A stretch of 32,672 bases of DNA, taken from Limisphaerales bacterium (GTDB lineage Bacteria; Verrucomicrobiota; Verrucomicrobiia; Limisphaerales; SXTU01). Location of the stretch: contig WRPG01000009.1 in assembly GCA_009773355.1 (NCBI GenBank), positions 92,945-125,616 on the forward strand. The letters run 5' to 3'. The stretch's first letter is position 1. The number at the start of each line of letters is the position of its first letter. The translations under genes were made by a program, and so were the position numbers. The notes below the pieces were generated by a model, which did not search any database, was not told the origin of the DNA, and saw only the letters and a list, made by a program, of their open reading frames with translations. Of this stretch, positions 8,991 to 17,410 are shown one piece after another.

Positions 8991-11825
8991 ATGCGCTGGT
9001 GGAACCAAGCCTCGATCCGGACGAAGCAGACGGTGCTGCTGCTGCTCACCAGCAGCGGCGCGCTCCTGCTCGCCTGCGCCGGCTTCGTGGCCAGCGAGGT
9101 GCGCCAGTTCCGGGGCGGCATGGCCGCCGAGCTGGGCACGCTCGCCGAAATCATCGGCCTGAACAGCGCCGGGGCGATTGATTTCGACGATCCCAAGACT
9201 GCCGCCGAGATCCTGTCCGCCCTGCGGGCGCAGCGGAGCGTGGTGGCGGCGGCGCTCTACGACGACCGGGGCCGGGTCCTGGCCACCTACCAGCGGCCTG
9301 GCGAGCCGCGCTCCTTCCAGGCGCCGAAGGTCGAGGCCGAGCGGCGCGGCTTCACCAACGGCCGGTTCGTGGTCTTTCACCGCATCATCAGCCGCGGGCA
9401 GTTGGTCGGCACGGTGTATCTGGAGGCCGACCTGGGCGCCCTCTACGCCCGGCTGTGGGAATTCGGCTGGATCGCCGTGCTGGTGCTGGCGGCCGCGCTG
9501 CTGGTCGCCGGGCTGCTCTCCACCCTCCTCCAGCGGGTCATCTCCCGGCCGCTGCTCCAACTCGCGGAGACTGCGCGCGCCGTCACCCAGCGCCGGGATT
9601 ACTCGATCCGGGTGCCGCACGAGAGCGAGGACGAGCTGGGCCGGCTGGCGGATGATTTCAACGACATGCTGGCCCTGGTCCAGCTCCGCGACGACTCCCT
9701 GCGGCAGGCGCGGGACCAGCTCGAAACGCGCGTCAAGGAGCGCACCCGCGAGCTGGAGGCTGAGATTGCCGAGCGCCGGCGCACCGAGGCGGAGCTGCGC
9801 GTGGCCAAGGATGCCGCCGAGGCCGCCGGCCGCGCCAAGAGCGACTTCCTGGCGAACATGAGCCACGAGATCCGCACGCCGATGAACGGCATCATCGGCA
9901 TGGCCCACATCCTCCTGCGCTCGCCCCTCGCGCCGGCCCAACGCCAGCAGGCCCAGACCATCAGCGCCAGCGCCGAATCCCTGCTCACGATTCTCAACGA
10001 CATCCTGGACTTCTCCAAGCTCGAGGCCGGGAAGCTGCGCATTGACGCGCACGACTTCGATCTTCAAGCCGCTGTCGAAGGCCCGCTGGACATCCTGGCC
10101 GCCGGCGCGCAGGCCAAGGGCCTCGAACTGGCCAGCCTCCTCCACCCCGCCGTTCCGCGTTACGTCCGGGGTGACTCGCTCCGCCTGCGCCAGGTGCTGA
10201 CCAACCTGGTGGGCAACGCCGTCAAGTTCACCTCGCGCGGCGAAGTCATCGTCGAGGCGCTGGTCGAGGCGGAGTCGCCCGCCGGCGTCACCCTGCGCTT
10301 CCAGGTGCGCGACACGGGCATCGGCATCGCCCCGGAGGCGCAGGCGAAACTCTTCCAGGCGTTCACGCAGGCGGACGGCTCCACCACGCGGCAATTTGGC
10401 GGCACGGGCCTGGGCCTGGCCATCAGCCGGCAGCTCGTCGGGTTGATGGGCGGGGAGATCGGCCTGCACAGCACGCCGGGCGAAGGCTCGACTTTTTGGT
10501 TCACCCTGCCGTTGCAGCCCGCCCCCGCCCCGGAGGCGCTCCCGCCCCGCTCCCTGGCGGGATTGCGCCTGCTCGTCGTGGACGACAACGCGGTGAACCG
10601 TGACCTGCTGCTCCATCAGGCGCGGGTCTGGCGGATGCAGGGGGAGGCCGTCGCCAGCGGGCCCGAGGCGCTGGCACGCCTCAGCGCGGCACTGGCCGAG
10701 GCGGTGCCGTTCGACGTGGTGCTCGTGGACATGATGATGCCGGGCATGGACGGCCTCATGCTGGCCCGCGCCATCCGGGGTGACCCAGCCCATGCGAACC
10801 TGCGGCTCGTGCTGCTCTCCTCCCAAGGCCGCCAGCTCAGCGAACCGGAATTCGAGGACGCCGCCTTCTCCGCCTGCCTCACCAAACCGGTCAAGCAGTC
10901 CCTCCTCTTCGACACGCTCGCCGAGGTCGTGAGCGGTGCCGTGGAGCGGCCGGCCACGGCCCCCCTCCCGCCACCTCCGGTCTCGCCCGCCACCCGTCCC
11001 CTGCGCCTCCTGCTCGCCGAGGACAACGTGGTCAATCAGCAAGTCGCCCTCGGACTGCTGGGCGACGCCGGCCACACCCTGACCGTGGCGGGGGATGGGC
11101 TTGAAGCGCTGGCCGCGCTCCGCCGCGAGACTTTCGACGCCCTGCTGCTGGACTGCCAGATGCCGCGCCTCGACGGCTACGAAACCGCCCGCCAAATCCG
11201 CGCCGGCACGGACGCGGACATCGGGCGCCACAATCCCGGCCTTCACATCATCGCCATGACCGCGCACGCGCTCGAGGGCGACCGCGAGAAATGCCTCGCC
11301 GCCGGGATGAACGACTACGTCACCAAGCCGCTCGTCCTGGAGGATTTGACGGCGGCGTTGGAGCGCGTTCCCTGGCCACACGCCGGCCCGTCCGTGCGGC
11401 CCGCCGTGCCACGAGCTGAGACGAAATCGTCCACCCTGTCCGGCCCCGGGCCGCTGGATCCGGTGATGCTCCGGCAGTTGCACCGGCTGGGCGGGCGGAA
11501 CGGCGCGCTGCCCGCCAGCCTGGTGGAAACCTTTTGCCGCGACGCCGGCGCGCGCCTCGCCGCGCTGCGGGACAGCGCCGCCCGGGCCGACGCGCCCCGG
11601 TTGGGCCACGAGGCCCACGCGCTCAAAGGCTCCGCCCTCAACGTCGGCGCGCGCACGCTGGCCGGCGTCTGCCAGCAGCTCGAGTCGCTCGGCAAATCAG
11701 GCGTCCTCACCGGCCATCCGGAGCTGCTCACCGCCCTGGCCGCCGAGCTGGACCGCGCCGCCACCGCCCTGCGCGCCGAATTTCCCGCCGCCACCGCCCC
11801 AACCGCCACTCCCCCACCCCTATGA
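8991..11825 (+). CDS. CHASE8-type hybrid histidine kinase: HAMP, HisKA, HATPase_c, REC, REC, HPt
   Basis: This 944-residue protein has a membrane segment at about 12-33 and a periplasmic CHASE8-like domain at about 40-155 ([34 protein letters not shown]). A second membrane segment follows at about 160-181, then a HAMP linker and a coiled coil. HisKA has H292 ([16 protein letters not shown]), and HATPase_c has [11 protein letters not shown] and [12 protein letters not shown]. Receiver 1 has D580, receiver 2 has D721, and the HPt has H876 ([13 protein letters not shown]). All phospho-residues appear intact, so a full His-Asp-His relay can run within one protein and then pass to a free receiver. 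It shares its sensor type with YfiN/DgcN but has kinase output where those have GGDEF. The 2-base gap to yfiR-like and 4-base overlap with the next gene indicate coupling. Confidence 0.95.
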   Translation: MRWWNQASIRTKQTVLLLLTSSGALLLACAGFVASEVRQFRGGMAAELGTLAEIIGLNSAGAIDFDDPKTAAEILSALRAQRSVVAAALYDDRGRVLATYQRPGEPRSFQAPKVEAERRGFTNGRFVVFHRIISRGQLVGTVYLEADLGALYARLWEFGWIAVLVLAAALLVAGLLSTLLQRVISRPLLQLAETARAVTQRRDYSIRVPHESEDELGRLADDFNDMLALVQLRDDSLRQARDQLETRVKERTRELEAEIAERRRTEAELRVAKDAAEAAGRAKSDFLANMSHEIRTPMNGIIGMAHILLRSPLAPAQRQQAQTISASAESLLTILNDILDFSKLEAGKLRIDAHDFDLQAAVEGPLDILAAGAQAKGLELASLLHPAVPRYVRGDSLRLRQVLTNLVGNAVKFTSRGEVIVEALVEAESPAGVTLRFQVRDTGIGIAPEAQAKLFQAFTQADGSTTRQFGGTGLGLAISRQLVGLMGGEIGLHSTPGEGSTFWFTLPLQPAPAPEALPPRSLAGLRLLVVDDNAVNRDLLLHQARVWRMQGEAVASGPEALARLSAALAEAVPFDVVLVDMMMPGMDGLMLARAIRGDPAHANLRLVLLSSQGRQLSEPEFEDAAFSACLTKPVKQSLLFDTLAEVVSGAVERPATAPLPPPPVSPATRPLRLLLAEDNVVNQQVALGLLGDAGHTLTVAGDGLEALAALRRETFDALLLDCQMPRLDGYETARQIRAGTDADIGRHNPGLHIIAMTAHALEGDREKCLAAGMNDYVTKPLVLEDLTAALERVPWPHAGPSVRPAVPRAETKSSTLSGPGPLDPVMLRQLHRLGGRNGALPASLVETFCRDAGARLAALRDSAARADAPRLGHEAHALKGSALNVGARTLAGVCQQLESLGKSGVLTGHPELLTALAAELDRAATALRAEFPAATAPTATPPPL

Positions 11826-12391
11826 GAATCCTCATCGCGGAGGACGACGCCACCTCCCGGCTGATGCTGCAGGGCACGCTGGAGCTGCTCGGCCACGAAG
11901 TCACCGCCGTGGAAAACGGCGCGCAAGCCTTCGCCCGCTGGCTGACGGACACGCCGCCGGTCATCATCTCCGACTGGCTGATGCCCGAGGTGGACGGCCT
12001 CGCGCTCTGCCGCGCGATCCGGGCGGCCAACCGCACGCCCTACACGCTCATCATCATGCTCACCGCGTTGGGCGGGCGGGAAAACTACCTCGAAGCCATG
12101 CACGCCGGGGCGGACGACTTTCTCACCAAGCCCTGCGATGAGGACCAGCTCGCGGCGCGGCTCGTGGTGGCCGAGCGCATCCTGGGCCTGCGCCACCATG
12201 TCAGCCAGCTTGAGGAACTCCTGCCCATTTGCGCCTACTGCAAGCAAATCCGCGATGAGCGGGACCACTGGCAGCCCGTCGAATCCTACATCAGCGAGCA
12301 TTCGGAGGCCCGGCCCAAGTTCAGCCACGGCATCTGCCCCAATTGTGAGCAGCGGGTGCTGGCGGAGATCGCCAAGCTCAACCTGGGCTGA
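11822..12391 (+). CDS. Response regulator with a C-terminal four-cysteine tail
   Basis: The 189-residue product overlaps the kinase stop by 4 bases (ATGA). The receiver spans about residues 1-122, with phospho-acceptor D51 ([12 protein letters not shown]), a Thr in MLTALGG and the lysine in LTKPCDED. After a helix comes a tail with C137 and C140 ([11 protein letters not shown]) and C172 and C175 (ICPNC), joined by [14 protein letters not shown] and FSHG. I know this CxxC...CPxC tail from the ends of many PAS kinases and receivers. It looks like a small zinc site, but I know of no assigned function. As the last gene of the operon it is the best candidate for the terminal acceptor of the HPt. 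Its stop codon lies in a small hairpin (12382-12397) without a U tract. Confidence 0.9.
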   Translation: MRILIAEDDATSRLMLQGTLELLGHEVTAVENGAQAFARWLTDTPPVIISDWLMPEVDGLALCRAIRAANRTPYTLIIMLTALGGRENYLEAMHAGADDFLTKPCDEDQLAARLVVAERILGLRHHVSQLEELLPICAYCKQIRDERDHWQPVESYISEHSEARPKFSHGICPNCEQRVLAEIAKLNLG

Positions 12392-12449
12392 CCCAGGCAG
12401 GCCGGGGCGGGATCGTGCCCTCCGACGCGAAGCCGGCCAAGTCCCTGGC

Positions 12450-14303
12450 TCACTTCGCAAGCAGGCGCACCACCTGGCTCTTCTTCCACGCGGCGAGTTT
12501 CTTCGCGTCCGTCGGGTGCTTGAGCTTGAGCGTCGTCTCGTTCACGCCGGAGCCGTAGGTGCCGAGGTTCTTGCGCGTCACCAGCTCGGCTTCGATGGCG
12601 TCGCCGGTCGGGGCGAACTGGGCGTCGGAGGCGCGGAGTTGCAGGGCCGCGCCGGGCTTGAGCTGATTTCCTTGGAACCAATACGAGGAGTGAATGAGGA
12701 AGTGGACGGTCTCGCCGTTCACCGCCTCGATCTGGCCGGTCATCCCCTCGCGGGCGATGCGTGCGGCCACGGCGTCGGCTTCAATCTTCTTCACCGCGTC
12801 GAGGCTCGCATCGTCGGCGAGCAGACGCACGACGCGGCGGTCGGCTTCCTTGGTCCAAGTGAAGTAGAGGCGGTCGCCGGTCTTGAGTGCGGGGCTGTCG
12901 GTGCGTTGGCCGTGGCGGAAGAACTTGGCGTCGGTGGCAAGTTGGAAGTCCCGCGGCTTTTCCTCGAAGGGCTTGTCGCCGGCGAAGACTTGCGCGCTGA
13001 ACTGGCGGCCGCCGGGCTTCACGGACTGGATGACCCATGCGTGGTTGTGGCCCTTCATCTGGCACAGCTCGTCCTGATAATGCACGAGCCAGCCGCGCCG
13101 CTGGTCGCCGTCGGGATTGAAGAAGCAGTTCACGCGTTCGCCGGGCAGCAGCTCGTCCACATGGGCACCGTAGGTGAGGTGGCGGTAGGTGGTGGCCCAC
13201 GGGACAATCTTGGCGGTGAAGATCTCGCCGTTGCCCTCGTGCTCGAACTCGCCGGTCCAGGTCGCGCGGTCGAACTTGCGCCAGAGATACCAGCCACGCG
13301 AGATGCCGATGTTGCCGGGCACGCCGAAGCGCCGCGCGTGCAGCGAATGCGCGCCCTCGTGCGGCAGCGTGGCGAGCGTTCGCAGCGGCTTCAGTTCCGC
13401 GCCCGGATGGCTGGCGAAGCCTTTGACGCCGACCTTCGCGTGGAAGACGCCGTCGGGCGTGCCGGTGGTGCAGAAGATCTCGTCGTGGTTTGCGCCGCCA
13501 AAAGTGATGTTGCTCACGACCTGCGCTGGCACATCAAGCTGGCCGAGGACTTTCGCGTCGGGGCTGAGGACGGTGATGCGGCCCTTCTTCGTCTCAGGGC
13601 GGTGGAAGTCGGCGACCCACAGGTTGCCTTCCGCATCGAACACGCAGCCGTCGCCACCGCTGCCGCCGAGGTCGTGGAAGAGTTCCGGGGGGCCGAGCGG
13701 GGCGTCGTCGTTCGCGGGCAGCGTGAGCCGGAGGATTTTCTTGGACTGCGACTCGATGAGGTAGAGGAAGCGGCTGGCGGGGTCCACGTCGAGGCCGTTG
13801 GGAAACGCGAAGCCGCCGGCGACACGCGTGACCTTGCCCGTGACGCTCAGGCGGTAGATGTCGCCGACGGGCTTCGCGAGCGAGGAGCCTTCGGGGTCGG
13901 TCCAGTAGATGTTGCCGCGCGCATCCACGGTCACGTCGTTCAGCCCGCGCAGAGGCCTGCCCTCGAACTGGTCCGCGAGCACGGACACGACGCCGTTGGT
14001 GGCGAGAGCAAGGACGGCCTTGTGCTGGTTGTCCACGATGAGAATTTGCCCATCGCGACGCAGGAACGTGCCGGCTGGATTGAGGTCGAGCCACGGGAAG
14101 ACCTTGCCGGTCTTGTCCACTTTGAGCAGCGCGCCGGAGCAGAAGAAGACCTCGCCGTTGAGCCACGTTGGGCCTTCGGAATAGCCGGGAGCCTGAGCGT
14201 GGTGCGTCCACTTGGCGGCGGCAAGCTGGTCGGCGATGGACGAGGCGCGAAGCGGCAGGGCGAGACACATGAGCGCGGCGAGCAAGGGGCGGAGTTGAAG
14301 CAT
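12450..14303 (-). CDS. Exported SMP-30/gluconolactonase-like beta-propeller with an unassigned C-terminal half
   Basis: The start is the ATG at 14303-14301, immediately before a signal peptide (LRPLLAALMCLALPLRASS); the product is 617 residues. Residues about 30-300 match the SMP-30/lactonase propeller: YSEGPTWLNGEVFFCS, PLRGLNDVTVDARGNIYWTD, FAFPNGLDVDP, GDGCVFDAEGNLWVADF. Such enzymes open sugar lactones in a metal-dependent way. The remaining 300 residues (RGWYLWRKFDRATWTGEFEH, then a region with HNHAWVIQSV and YFTWTKEADRRVV) match no family I recognise. They may be a second enzymatic or a wall-binding domain. It is convergent with the signalling operon (58 bases between stops) and divergent from the methyltransferase. 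Longer upstream frames on this strand are read-through. Confidence 0.85.
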   Translation of the reverse strand: MLQLRPLLAALMCLALPLRASSIADQLAAAKWTHHAQAPGYSEGPTWLNGEVFFCSGALLKVDKTGKVFPWLDLNPAGTFLRRDGQILIVDNQHKAVLALATNGVVSVLADQFEGRPLRGLNDVTVDARGNIYWTDPEGSSLAKPVGDIYRLSVTGKVTRVAGGFAFPNGLDVDPASRFLYLIESQSKKILRLTLPANDDAPLGPPELFHDLGGSGGDGCVFDAEGNLWVADFHRPETKKGRITVLSPDAKVLGQLDVPAQVVSNITFGGANHDEIFCTTGTPDGVFHAKVGVKGFASHPGAELKPLRTLATLPHEGAHSLHARRFGVPGNIGISRGWYLWRKFDRATWTGEFEHEGNGEIFTAKIVPWATTYRHLTYGAHVDELLPGERVNCFFNPDGDQRRGWLVHYQDELCQMKGHNHAWVIQSVKPGGRQFSAQVFAGDKPFEEKPRDFQLATDAKFFRHGQRTDSPALKTGDRLYFTWTKEADRRVVRLLADDASLDAVKKIEADAVAARIAREGMTGQIEAVNGETVHFLIHSSYWFQGNQLKPGAALQLRASDAQFAPTGDAIEAELVTRKNLGTYGSGVNETTLKLKHPTDAKKLAAWKKSQVVRLLAK

Positions 14304-14393
14304 GGCGCGTTGGACGCAATGCGCGTTCCCGGCATTTCCGCCTTTACCCGACTGCGCGCGCTTGGCACGTTGCCGCGCACGAACATCACGCCT

Positions 14394-15218
14394 ATGCCCA
14401 CCATCCAGGAGCAGATTGACCAGCAGGACCTGTCGCTCTTCAAGACCATCGAGAGCCAGAGCAGCGAGGACGACCGCCGCTCGTTTCTCGCGTTGAACAG
14501 CGCCTTCCGCCAGTGGAAGGGCGGCAAGTTCACGTTCCTGGAAATTGGTTCCTACAAGGGCGGCTCGCTCCAGTCTTACGTCGCGGACCCCGGCTGCACG
14601 AAGATCATCTCGGTTGACCCGCGCCCGAAGTTCGTGCCCGACGCGCGTGAGAAGGGCGGCGACTACTCGCACGTCACGACCCAGAACATGCTCGACCTGC
14701 TCGCGAAGGTGCCGGGCGCGGACGTGAAGAAGGTCATCCCCGTCGAGAAGGGCACGGAGTCGCTCAAGCCGGCGGACCTGCCGTTCCAGCCAGATTTCTG
14801 TTTCATTGATGGCGAGCACACGGACACGGCGATGCTCCGGGACGCGCGGTTTTGCCTGCGCGTGATGGGGCCGGACAGCGCGATGGCCTTCCACGACGGC
14901 GACATCATTTACCTCGGGCTGGACGCGTTCCTCCACGAGTTGGAGGCGGCAGGCCGCGAGTTTCGCGCCTACAACCTGCCCAGCTCGGTGTTCGTGATCG
15001 AGTTCGGCAAGTGCCGCCTGAGCCAGTCCGAGCCGATGCGCTCGTGGCGCGACCAGAACTACAAGGGCTACCTCTACGCGCTGGTGCGCAACGACGTCTT
15101 CCGCACGACGGCGCGCGAGTATTGGCGCATCGCGGAGCACCCGGCCTTCAAGCTGCCGCACAAGCTGGGGCTGGTGAAGGTGGCGAAGAAGCTCATGGGC
15201 GGCGGCAAGAAGAAATAG
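14394..15218 (+). CDS. Class I SAM-dependent methyltransferase (Methyltransf_24-like)
   Basis: The 274-residue product starts at the ATG at 14394. Motif I is FLEIGSYKGGS (residues 48-58) and the acidic loop is IISVDPRP (about 71-78). DFCFIDGEHTDTAMLRDA matches the strand-4 region of the Methyltransf_24 type, followed by AMAFHDGDIIY. The C-terminal 80 residues are basic and end in a Lys-rich tail. This fold is common for O- or N-methylation of small molecules or glycans, and the substrate cannot be read. It is divergent from the SMP-30-like gene (90 bases apart), so the promoters probably face away from each other there. A long hairpin after its stop probably ends transcription. Confidence 0.85.
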   Translation: MPTIQEQIDQQDLSLFKTIESQSSEDDRRSFLALNSAFRQWKGGKFTFLEIGSYKGGSLQSYVADPGCTKIISVDPRPKFVPDAREKGGDYSHVTTQNMLDLLAKVPGADVKKVIPVEKGTESLKPADLPFQPDFCFIDGEHTDTAMLRDARFCLRVMGPDSAMAFHDGDIIYLGLDAFLHELEAAGREFRAYNLPSSVFVIEFGKCRLSQSEPMRSWRDQNYKGYLYALVRNDVFRTTAREYWRIAEHPAFKLPHKLGLVKVAKKLMGGGKKK

Positions 15219-15219
15219 G

Positions 15220-15301
15220 GAAACGTCCAACGTTCAACTTCCAACGCTCAACCTTGAACGACGGTGCCTTTGGACGTTGAAAGTTGAGCGTTGGACGTTT
15301 C
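15220..15301. terminator. Long hairpin between convergent genes (dyad repeat)
   Basis: Bases 15220-15246 and 15275-15301 are reverse complements at 25 of 27 positions. A second, nested 12-base perfect pairing (15241-15252 with 15283-15294) gives an alternative fold. It fills the 90-base space between the stops of the methyltransferase (plus) and the AraC regulator (minus), so a bidirectional stop is a natural role. The sequence (cgtccaacgttcaacttcc type) resembles interspersed repeats I associate with verrucomicrobial genomes, so it may be a repeat used as a terminator. No U tract flanks the stem. Confidence 0.6.
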
Positions 15302-15308
15302 GGGATTC

Positions 15309-16193
15309 CTATTTCTCCTTCGCCCTTCCGGGGAACTCCGACGGTCTCCAGCCGGTCCACTTCTTGAACGTGTTCGAGAAGACGAAGGGATTCTGGTAGC
15401 CGACCGCGTTGGCGATGGTTTCCACTTTGTCGTTGGTGGTGGAGAGCAGTTCCGCCGCGCGGCGCATCCGCAGGAAGATGACCTGGTGCATCGGGCTGCG
15501 GCCGAGCTGCCGATGACAGAGCCGGCGCAAATGTTCGGTGCTCATGTGCGCGAGGCGGGCAAGGCGTTCGAGCGACCACTCCTCGTCGAGATGCGCGGCG
15601 ACGCCTTCCCACACAAGCCAGAGGCGGTCTTCCACCTGCCATGGGCGCGCGAAACGCAGCACGTAGGCATGGACGAGGTCCGCCCAGTGCTGCATCTGCG
15701 CCGGGACTGCTGCGCCCTTCGCCTCGTGATGCAGCCCGAGCGCCGCGTGGCGCACGGGTTCAGGGTCGAACTTCGCCAGCACCGGTGAGCTTGCGCCGGC
15801 GATGGGCCGCTGGTCCGTCGGCTGGTCGTAGCGCACCCAGACGAACTCCCACGGTGCGCCCGGTTCGGCGTGGAAGGCGTTCAAGATGTGCGGCGGCAGC
15901 AGGCAGGCAGTCCCTGCGCCGCAGGTTTGCCAGCGGCCTTCCACGAGGAACCGCCCGCGTCCGCCGAAGCACGCGAGGAAGTAGGTGCCGCTCTGCTTCG
16001 TCCGCACGATGCGATACGGCGCGACCGCGCGGCAGACACCGAGGTGGGCGATTTGATGCTGCGCGAGCGCGGGACAGACCGGCGCGTCCTGCAGCCACGG
16101 ACGCGGGTCGGCGGCGCTGGCGCGCACGACCCATTGCCGCGTCTGCGCGCCGAGCGTGTGCGTTTCGGATAGCGGGGCGTGCGTCTTTGCCAT
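15309..16193 (-). CDS. AraC-family transcriptional regulator
   Basis: From the ATG at 16193 the product is 294 residues. The N-terminal half is a cupin-like sensing domain (GTYFLACFGGRGRFLVEGRW, CLLPPHILNAFHA). The C-terminal 90 residues are the two-helix-turn-helix AraC unit: WSLERLARLAHMSTEHLRRL, then VETIANAVGYQNPFVFSNTF and KKWTGWRPSEF, the usual family signature end. A TTG two codons upstream is possible but unlikely. Such proteins usually bind a sugar or small metabolite and activate nearby genes. It is divergent from the PEP-hydrolase-family gene across 77 bases, so that gene is the likely target. Confidence 0.9.
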   Translation of the reverse strand: MAKTHAPLSETHTLGAQTRQWVVRASAADPRPWLQDAPVCPALAQHQIAHLGVCRAVAPYRIVRTKQSGTYFLACFGGRGRFLVEGRWQTCGAGTACLLPPHILNAFHAEPGAPWEFVWVRYDQPTDQRPIAGASSPVLAKFDPEPVRHAALGLHHEAKGAAVPAQMQHWADLVHAYVLRFARPWQVEDRLWLVWEGVAAHLDEEWSLERLARLAHMSTEHLRRLCHRQLGRSPMHQVIFLRMRRAAELLSTTNDKVETIANAVGYQNPFVFSNTFKKWTGWRPSEFPGRAKEK

Positions 16194-16202
16194 TTTCAAA
16201 TC

Positions 16203-16229
16203 GGCGGGCTTGCCGATACGATGCCCGCC
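16203..16229. promoter_or_regulatory. Inverted repeat in the AraC/PEP-hydrolase divergent promoter region
   Basis: The 7-base arms ggcgggc (16203-16209) and gcccgcc (16223-16229) are perfect complements separated by 13 bases. They lie in the 77-base space between two divergent genes. The spacing puts the arms about two helical turns apart, as for a dimer-binding operator. AraC proteins more often bind direct repeats, so the assignment is tentative. A short stem-loop by chance is also possible at this GC content. Confidence 0.35.
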
Positions 16230-16270
16230 ACACTCGCACCACGCGACAGAATTTTAACCGACATCAAACC

Positions 16271-17155
16271 ATGCCCAATCCCTGGACCGGCAAAGGAAAT
16301 CCCTACACGCGCAAGGAAGTCCGCGACCGCTTGATGAGCACCATCAAGAAGGGCGACGCCATCATCGCCGCCGGCGCGGGCACGGGCATCAGCGCGAAGT
16401 TCATCGAAAAGGGCGGGGCCGATCTCATCATCATCTACAACTCCGGGCGCTTCCGCATGAGCGGCCACGGCTCGACGTGCGGCCTCATGTCCTACGGCGA
16501 CGCGAACGCCATTGCGATGGAGATCGGCGAATACGAGGTGCTGCCCACGGTGGAGGAAATCCCCGTCATCTGCGGCGTCCACGCCACCGACCCGCGCCGG
16601 CGGATGTGGCACTGGCTGGGCAAGGTGAAGGAGATGGGCTTCAGCGGCGTGAACAACTTCCCCACGCACACCATCGTGGATGGCCACTTCCGCGGCGTGC
16701 TCGAAGAGACGGGCATGAGCGTGAAGAAGGAGTTTGAGATGGTCGCGCTCGCCCGGCGGATGGACTTGTTCAGCATCGTCTATGTCGCCACGCCGGAGGA
16801 AGCCGTCGAGATGGCGAAGTCCGGCGCGGACGCGATCATCGCGCACGTCGGCACGACGGTCGGCGGGAGCATCGGCGTGACGAAGGCGGTCGTGACGTGG
16901 GATTTCACCATCAAGCGCACACAGGAAATCATTGATGCCGCCAGCCGCGTGCGGAAGGACATCTTCTTCCTCTGCCACGGTGGCCCCATCAACACGCCCG
17001 AGGACGCGAACCGCGTGATGCAGGGCACGGACGCCGTCGGCTTCGTCGGTGCGAGCAGCCTGGAGCGCATGGGGGTGGAGGCGTCGCTCACCAACCTGAC
17101 GCGCGACTTCAAGAAACTGAAGGCCCCGGCGGCGAAGAAGTTTGGGAAGAAGTAA
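16271..17155 (+). CDS. Phosphoenolpyruvate-hydrolase family TIM-barrel protein
   Basis: The 294-residue product starts at the ATG at 16271. It reads as one TIM barrel throughout: GDAIIAAGAGTGISAKFIEKG, ADLIIIYNSGRFRMSGHGS, LPTVEEIPVICGVHATDP, VNNFPTHTIVDGHFR, ADAIIAHVGTTVGGSIGV, FFLCHGGPINTPEDA and VGFVGASSLER near the end. This is the family annotated as PEP hydrolase or TIM-barrel signal transduction protein (PF09370), related to the C-terminal part of plant and fungal Tm-1-like proteins. The reaction is poorly established. In many bacteria it neighbours a Tm-1-like ATP-binding protein; none is present in this window. A small GC stem (17160-17173) follows its stop. Confidence 0.85.
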   Translation: MPNPWTGKGNPYTRKEVRDRLMSTIKKGDAIIAAGAGTGISAKFIEKGGADLIIIYNSGRFRMSGHGSTCGLMSYGDANAIAMEIGEYEVLPTVEEIPVICGVHATDPRRRMWHWLGKVKEMGFSGVNNFPTHTIVDGHFRGVLEETGMSVKKEFEMVALARRMDLFSIVYVATPEEAVEMAKSGADAIIAHVGTTVGGSIGVTKAVVTWDFTIKRTQEIIDAASRVRKDIFFLCHGGPINTPEDANRVMQGTDAVGFVGASSLERMGVEASLTNLTRDFKKLKAPAAKKFGKK

Positions 17156-17200
17156 TAAGGCCGGTTGACCGGCTTCGCCGGGGCCGCTAACAGTAATCGC

Positions 17201-17410
17201 ATGAACACCAGCCGCATCCTCGGCGAAACGGGCGAATTTGCTCCGCGCAAAGTCGTGGGCCGCGCCCGCTCCGCTTCGGAGAACCTGGCCTTGGTGGAGG
17301 ACATGGCGGGCTTCGTCCACGCGTATTTCAATGGCACACGAATCCGAATCGGAGCCGAGGACGATTACTTCCCGGTTCGAAAAGCTGTTGGTCACCCTCG
17401 CGCGAAGTGA
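17201..17410 (+). CDS. Small hypothetical protein overlapping a nucleotidyltransferase
   Basis: This 69-residue frame starts with ATG at 17201, 45 bases after the preceding stop, and overlaps the next gene by 80 bases in another frame. The composition is protein-like: an N-terminal Arg-rich part (FAPRKVVGRARSASENLALV) then an aromatic/acidic part (MAGFVHAYFNGTRIRIGAEDDYFPV). I do not recognise it. If real, it pairs with the nucleotidyltransferase, as small partners do in AbiE- or MNT-type toxin-antitoxin modules, though neither HTH nor HEPN motif is visible. The last 20 residues lie in the overlap and may not be functional. The start has no clear Shine-Dalgarno sequence. Confidence 0.5.
   Translation: MNTSRILGETGEFAPRKVVGRARSASENLALVEDMAGFVHAYFNGTRIRIGAEDDYFPVRKAVGHPRAK

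Noticed and set aside
8727-11618. A 963-residue antisense frame over the CHASE8 kinase
   Set aside because: Same cause as the other antisense frame. No motif, no start context, and it covers an obvious gene.
12382-12397. Small hairpin (cctggg/cccagg) over the stop of the last receiver gene as a terminator
   Set aside because: The stem is only six bases and no U tract follows, so I did not call it.
12392-14393. The upstream 750 residues of the open frame that ends in the methyltransferase
   Set aside because: This part is antisense to the SMP-30-like gene and has no domain. The methyltransferase fold begins only after the ATG at 14394.
14304-15230. N-terminal extension of the SMP-30-like protein on the minus strand
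   Set aside because: It is antisense to the methyltransferase. The signal peptide beginning at the ATG at 14303 marks the true start.
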